Notes under the pieces: generated by a model
The model's input: only the letters and a program-made list of their open reading frames with translations
Databases searched by the model: none
What the model was told of the DNA's origin: nothing
Assembly: GCF_036373705.1 (NCBI RefSeq)
Contig: NW_027102737.1
Coordinates: 1 to 64,000 of the forward strand
DNA length: 64,000 nt
Direction: 5' to 3'
Origin: Amia ocellicauda
Taxonomy: Eukaryota > Chordata > Actinopteri > Amiiformes > Amiidae
Position numbers and translations under genes: made by a program
In this document: positions 59,891 to 64,000 of the stretch, piece after piece
Numbering within the stretch: position 1 is the stretch's first letter
How the letters are laid out: each line of letters starts with the position of its first letter

Positions 59891-59949
59891 ACAGTGGTAG
59901 AGGTCTCGCCTGCCACTCGGGATTCCTTTGCTTGATTCGCGGCCACTGG
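59891..59949 (+). pseudogene. tRNA-Gly(GCC) remnant, unit 11
   Basis: Same 59-bp truncated remnant as in units 2 and 9. Confidence 0.75.
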
Positions 59950-60362
59950 TTTTCTCCGATCTATATAGAAGAGGATGTCTTTTATTGTAACAACCAGACA
60001 TTTGATTCTGCACTGTCACTCACTCACTCATCTATCTATCTATCTATCTATCTATCGACTATTGACTATCGACATTTGCTGTCTGCCGCTGTGATTGTTG
60101 GGAGTGAGTGTGGAGGTGCAGGTGTGCATGTTTGCTGCTGCCAGGTTTGTTTGTGGTTTTTCTCCTCTACTTTTTTCGTTCTTTCTTTCTTTCTTTCTGA
60201 ATGTGTCTTTGACAGTTTTGTAAGAGGTTTTTCTGAAGAGTTTCCCCATGCTGAGCTGACTCCTGCAGTCAGCGAAGCGATCGGGATGTCTGGGGCTGGG
60301 TCGGGGAGGGGGGGAATCAGAGTTTTTTATTCGAGACTTTAACACGTCGGCATGGCGTTAAA

Positions 60363-61448
60363 GTGACCTCTGATGAGTTTTTGCCCCTGGAGGAGTGTGT
60401 TCTGGCGATCGGGCAAGTTGTCGGTTGTGAAAATATAAAGTCGGCAGCTCGTATGAGCGGGTCTGTTGTGCTGTTTCTGAGCAGCATTGAGTTGGTCTCG
60501 CGTATCGTTGAGACTGGTATAGTGATCGGTGGTGTTTTGATCAATGTCACCCCACTAGCAGCTCCGGCCAGGAGAGTTACTTTGTCTAATGTCCCTCGTT
60601 TTCTGTCAAACGACCTATTAGAGAGGGAACTGGCGAGACATGGGTGGATAATGTCGGGTTTGAAACGTATACCGCTGGGGTGTAAGTCACAGCAGTTGAA
60701 ACATGTTGTTTCGTTCAGAAGGCAGGTATTCATGATTTTGAATGACATAAATGGGGATCTGAACATTGTGCTTAAGTTCAAGGTTGATGGCAATGATTAT
60801 GTTGTCTTTGTCACATCTGATTCTATGAAGTGCTTCAACTGCGGTAATGAAGGCCACACTGTTAGGCATTGCCCCGAGAAGGATCAGGATGAGGGTGCTG
60901 GTCCCAGTCGACGGGGGGGTCAGCCCAAGCAGGCCAGGTCGGGGAGTGGTGAGCAGCCCGGCCGCCCTACTAGCGGAGCAGCCGAAGTGGCAGAGGAGGC
61001 GAGAAGAGGGGCTGCGGGGGAGGCTGTTGAAGAGAGTGAGGGTCTGGAGGTCCAGGTACAGGAGAGTGTGGGCGCTGAGAGGACTTCCGACCGCGGCGGT
61101 ACCGTGCCGACTGTGGAGGTCCCAGGTGTTAGCGGTGTGTCAGCTAATGTTTGTGGAGCATCAGACAGTACGGATGACAGCCGTTTAACTGGACTGGATG
61201 GCAGTATACAGCAGCAGGACGGGGCATCAGGTAGTGGAGTGGGGGTGAGCAGCGAGAGGGCTGGTGACCAGACTGAAAAGATGGAGACTGTGAAGACAAC
61301 ACTGAGCAGTGTGTGGGACACGGGAATGGAAGTGGGGACGGATCCTGGTCAGGACAGCAGGGTTTTTAAAGTGCCTGGGAAGAAACGCATTCGCAAATCT
61401 GAGGACGGTGCTTCTGCTAAAAAACGGAGTCCAGCTCCTGAGCCTTGA
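60363..61448 (+). CDS. LINE ORF1 frame, unit 11
   Basis: Consensus ORF1 protein. The unit shares CTG-type tRNA flanks with units 2 and 9 but lacks their Val9 and EVKVQ changes, so it represents the unmodified CTG-type lineage. Confidence 0.8.
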   Translation: MTSDEFLPLEECVLAIGQVVGCENIKSAARMSGSVVLFLSSIELVSRIVETGIVIGGVLINVTPLAAPARRVTLSNVPRFLSNDLLERELARHGWIMSGLKRIPLGCKSQQLKHVVSFRRQVFMILNDINGDLNIVLKFKVDGNDYVVFVTSDSMKCFNCGNEGHTVRHCPEKDQDEGAGPSRRGGQPKQARSGSGEQPGRPTSGAAEVAEEARRGAAGEAVEESEGLEVQVQESVGAERTSDRGGTVPTVEVPGVSGVSANVCGASDSTDDSRLTGLDGSIQQQDGASGSGVGVSSERAGDQTEKMETVKTTLSSVWDTGMEVGTDPGQDSRVFKVPGKKRIRKSEDGASAKKRSPAPEP

Positions 61449-61833
61449 TGAGTCAGTGTGCTCCCAGGAGATGCTCAAAGGAGCCTGCCTAAAACAGTGT
61501 GCTACCTAGAGATCCTGAAGTCACCCCCGCAACTCAAAAGCACCTGTGTTGCTCCCAGAAACAAAAGAGGAAAAACTGGAAAAACCAGTATACCAGTCAA
61601 GCAACTTAAGCTCAAGAAGGGAGGCAGCTTGACCAAGCCAGTTTAAGCTGACAAGTTACTGTGACTGCCTATATTGTTTTTCATTTGTTTGTTTTTTATG
61701 ACATTGGAGTTACAAGGTTCTGCACTGAACACAAATCTACTAAGAAGTGTCTCCTTAAAACTCAACCATAAAAGTAAAATAATAATAAAATAAAAAACTT
61801 CAGAAGGAATTATTTTCAACTGAGAGTTTGCTT

Positions 61834-64000
61834 GTACACTGTTACTTAACAAAAATATATTACACTGCACACAAATTATTTCTGACCAATCCAACATGGC
61901 CAAACGATATAAACAATGCACTTTTCTTGAACAACCCTGAACACAACTTTATACAGCAGGTCACACATCCTATGCATCATTATTTTCAGAGAAGATGCGT
62001 TTTGGAGGAATAGAAAATAAAATCTAAACAATAACAAAAGGCTTCCAGCAAATGTGTTGCTTGGCCCCATAATAAGTATTTGAACTGTTTCAAAGTGAAA
62101 GCTTCAGACCATTTTGATGCGGTTTGCAAGTTAACAAGTTCTGCTGTCCAAACATGACACTATCCGTAAGTTAGCCACTCAAAGTGACTTAATCATACCC
62201 TGAAGAACATCCTTCGAAATTAAGCTTTTTCTATGATAGCCTGCCGTGGTTTTCAACCCTGATCCCGAAGGGCCTCCTCTGACTCCAGCAAGTCTGCAAC
62301 AGCAGCCACACATTCCTCAGCCCAGTTAAAATGAGGCTCATTTTCACAAGTTAAACATTGTAGCGTAAGGTACACTTATAAATTTCAAGTAAAGAAGTGA
62401 ATTTATAGTGTCACCTTATCACGAATCCTGGAATCTTGTAGAACTCAATTTCTGTAATAATTGGACGCACACACCAATTCCAAAGATATAAATTGTCAAA
62501 TTTATTCAAAACAAAGACTAAATGTAGCACTACACTAATTATACAAAAGGGAAGAACTAATTAAAATTCAACTCTAGATCAACAAATCACTTCCGTGACC
62601 AAATCAAAGACCATGGGATTTCATATGATAACACAAATCGATTAACAAAAAAGGTTATAAACACATTGACTACAATACCGGTTAGTAAGACGAAGGTGAG
62701 TCTCTCGTTAGTATTATTAGTCAGACATTAAATAACTACGCAGGTTAGTATTTATGTCAGGTAACTTCTCGTTATATATATATCAGTCTCATTTACGTTT
62801 AGGTGCCGAGAAAGATCCTATCATTACTTGTTACCACACTTTCCCTTAACTGATTATTATTCAATGATTTAGGATAGGCAGGGCCACCAATAATCTAATG
62901 TCTATTAACTTGTGTCAATTTCAGACTAAACAGTTAAACAGGAATGAGAAGATATTTCTCGACGTTGACAGATTTTATTTCTAAAATTATCAACAAAACA
63001 GTTTAATGCAACACACATTTATATTTAAGAAAACTAAATGATATTACACATTCTAGAGTTATGAATCACAGATTAACATTTCTAATTGATTTCTCAAATG
63101 TCATGAATCATGAACTCCAAACTGTTAAACTTATCTGAACTTCGTCGCAGAGAGGCCTCTCTGGCTTCGGGCTCAGATAACAGCACACGGCACGAGGTCC
63201 GTGTGGTTTGGAACAAAGGCAGTCCGGTTCGGCTTTGTCCAAGAACTTCCACTCAGTCGATGCACCTGGAAATTGGGGTTTCTCGAAAGTAGTGTCGTTT
63301 CCAAACAGATTTTCCACTGGTTTGAAGGCTCCAAGGTTGTGCACAAAATCTTCTTTGAGGAAAGCAGGGCCCTGTTTGTTCCAAGGGTCAAGTTTCTTAA
63401 GACTCAAATAGCTATTTAAATGACTGACACTTTCGTATACAGTCGACTTAGTCAATTGTCCAGCTGTATTCACTCCACTGATCAGGTGGGCACAGGCGGG
63501 CAGCGCAGTCTGTAAAGTTCTTTATTTAATAAAGTCCTTTAAAAGAATTCTTCGTACGGCTCAATCTCCTTCTCCCAGTTTAACTCTTCTGTTGCCGGCA
63601 AAGACTTGGTTGGTTTCTGGTTCCGGTTCTGGCAACAGAGCTACAGGTTGAGCTGTGGCAGCGAGTTACTGGTTCAGGTGAGAGAGAGAGAGAGAAAGAC
63701 CGTCCGCTGTTCCTTATAGTCTGTCAGATCAATAGGTGATTGGTTCCTGAGTTCTTGAGATTGGATTTCGGTTTCAGCCCCCAGTGTCCTATTGGAGGGG
63801 GGCTTGATTTATGACTGATGTCAATCCATGCCATCTTTTGGAAATGCCGGTTGGCCCGGGTTCGTAGCTCTATGTCGGGATTTCGGCTCTCGTCCACTTC
63901 AAAGAGTTTTTATCACCTACAGGCCCCTTTCTCCAGACATCTCATAGCAGAATTCCAAACTATTTGGCCTCTTCTTGGTGCCATCCTCCCCAAAACTGTC
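61834..64000 (+). repeat. Array unit 12 (cut by the window edge)
   Basis: AT-rich segment 61834-62358 followed by 1,642 bp of the LTR from 62359. The array therefore continues past the right edge. The window cannot show whether this is a long or a short unit. Confidence 0.95.
62359..64000 (-). mobile_element. Putative solo LTR, unit 12 (cut by the window edge)
   Basis: The first 1,642 bp of the block, beginning with TGTAGCGT. The promoter end lies partly outside the window. Confidence 0.6.

Larger units (their letters stand above)
55947..61833 (+). repeat. Array unit 11 (long, CTG-type, 5,887 bp)
   Basis: LTR 56472-58254, unassigned 58255-58922, pre-tRNA segment 58923-59486, tRNA-Gln 59487-59558 (the cleanest CUG copy), CTCF core 59725-59736, tRNA-Gly remnant 59891-59949, (CTAT)n 60030-60056, ORF1 60363-61448. 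Confidence 0.95.

Noticed and set aside
1-64000. CRISPR array or prokaryotic operon
   Set aside because: The period is kilobases, there are no short spacers or cas genes, and the tRNA and LINE content is eukaryotic.

Overview
The window is one uninterrupted tandem array (a macrosatellite) of a composite repeat unit. Eleven full units and part of a twelfth lie head to tail in the same orientation, starting at 1, 4895, 10782, 16679, 22578, 28475, 34370, 39272, 44156, 50043, 55947 and 61834. No unique single-copy sequence is visible. Eight units are about 5.89-5.90 kb long and three (units 1, 7 and 8) are about 4.89 kb. A eukaryotic tRNA-Gln gene, a Tx1/L1-type LINE ORF1, a solo retroviral-type LTR and perfect matches to the vertebrate-type CTCF core point to a non-mammalian vertebrate, most likely a ray-finned fish. 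I cannot name the species.

Each long unit, read left to right, contains: (a) an AT-rich segment of about 0.5 kb; (b) a 1.78 kb sequence with LTR features, promoter pointing left; (c) about 0.67 kb of unassigned sequence; (d) about 0.56 kb of unassigned sequence ending at (e) a 72-nt tRNA-Gln gene; (f) about 230 bp of GC-rich DNA with a perfect CTCF core 166 bp after the tRNA; (g) a roughly 100-bp module present twice, flanking a decayed 3' piece of tRNA-Gly(GCC); (h) a (CTAT)n tract; (i) a LINE 5' leader and a 361-codon ORF1 frame with a CCHC zinc knuckle, without the ORF2 endonuclease/reverse transcriptase; (j) about 0.4 kb of AT-rich sequence. The short units lack (d) to (f) and the first part of (g). 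The same breakpoint and the same 18-bp filler occur in all three.

The only clearly functional-looking genes are the eight tRNA-Gln copies: five with anticodon UUG and three with CUG. The two versions have different 5' flanks, so they form two subfamilies. The eight CTCF cores share one orientation and one spacing to the tRNA, so the array is potentially a ladder of Pol III/CTCF elements about 5.9 kb apart, with three gaps. The LINE ORF1 frame is open in all eleven units. Its few differences are mostly amino-acid changes, so recent homogenisation explains this better than selection does. Shared private variants (units 2-3 versus 9-10; units 3, 5 and 10) and discordant indels show that block duplication and conversion shaped the array. 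An assembly artefact should be excluded.
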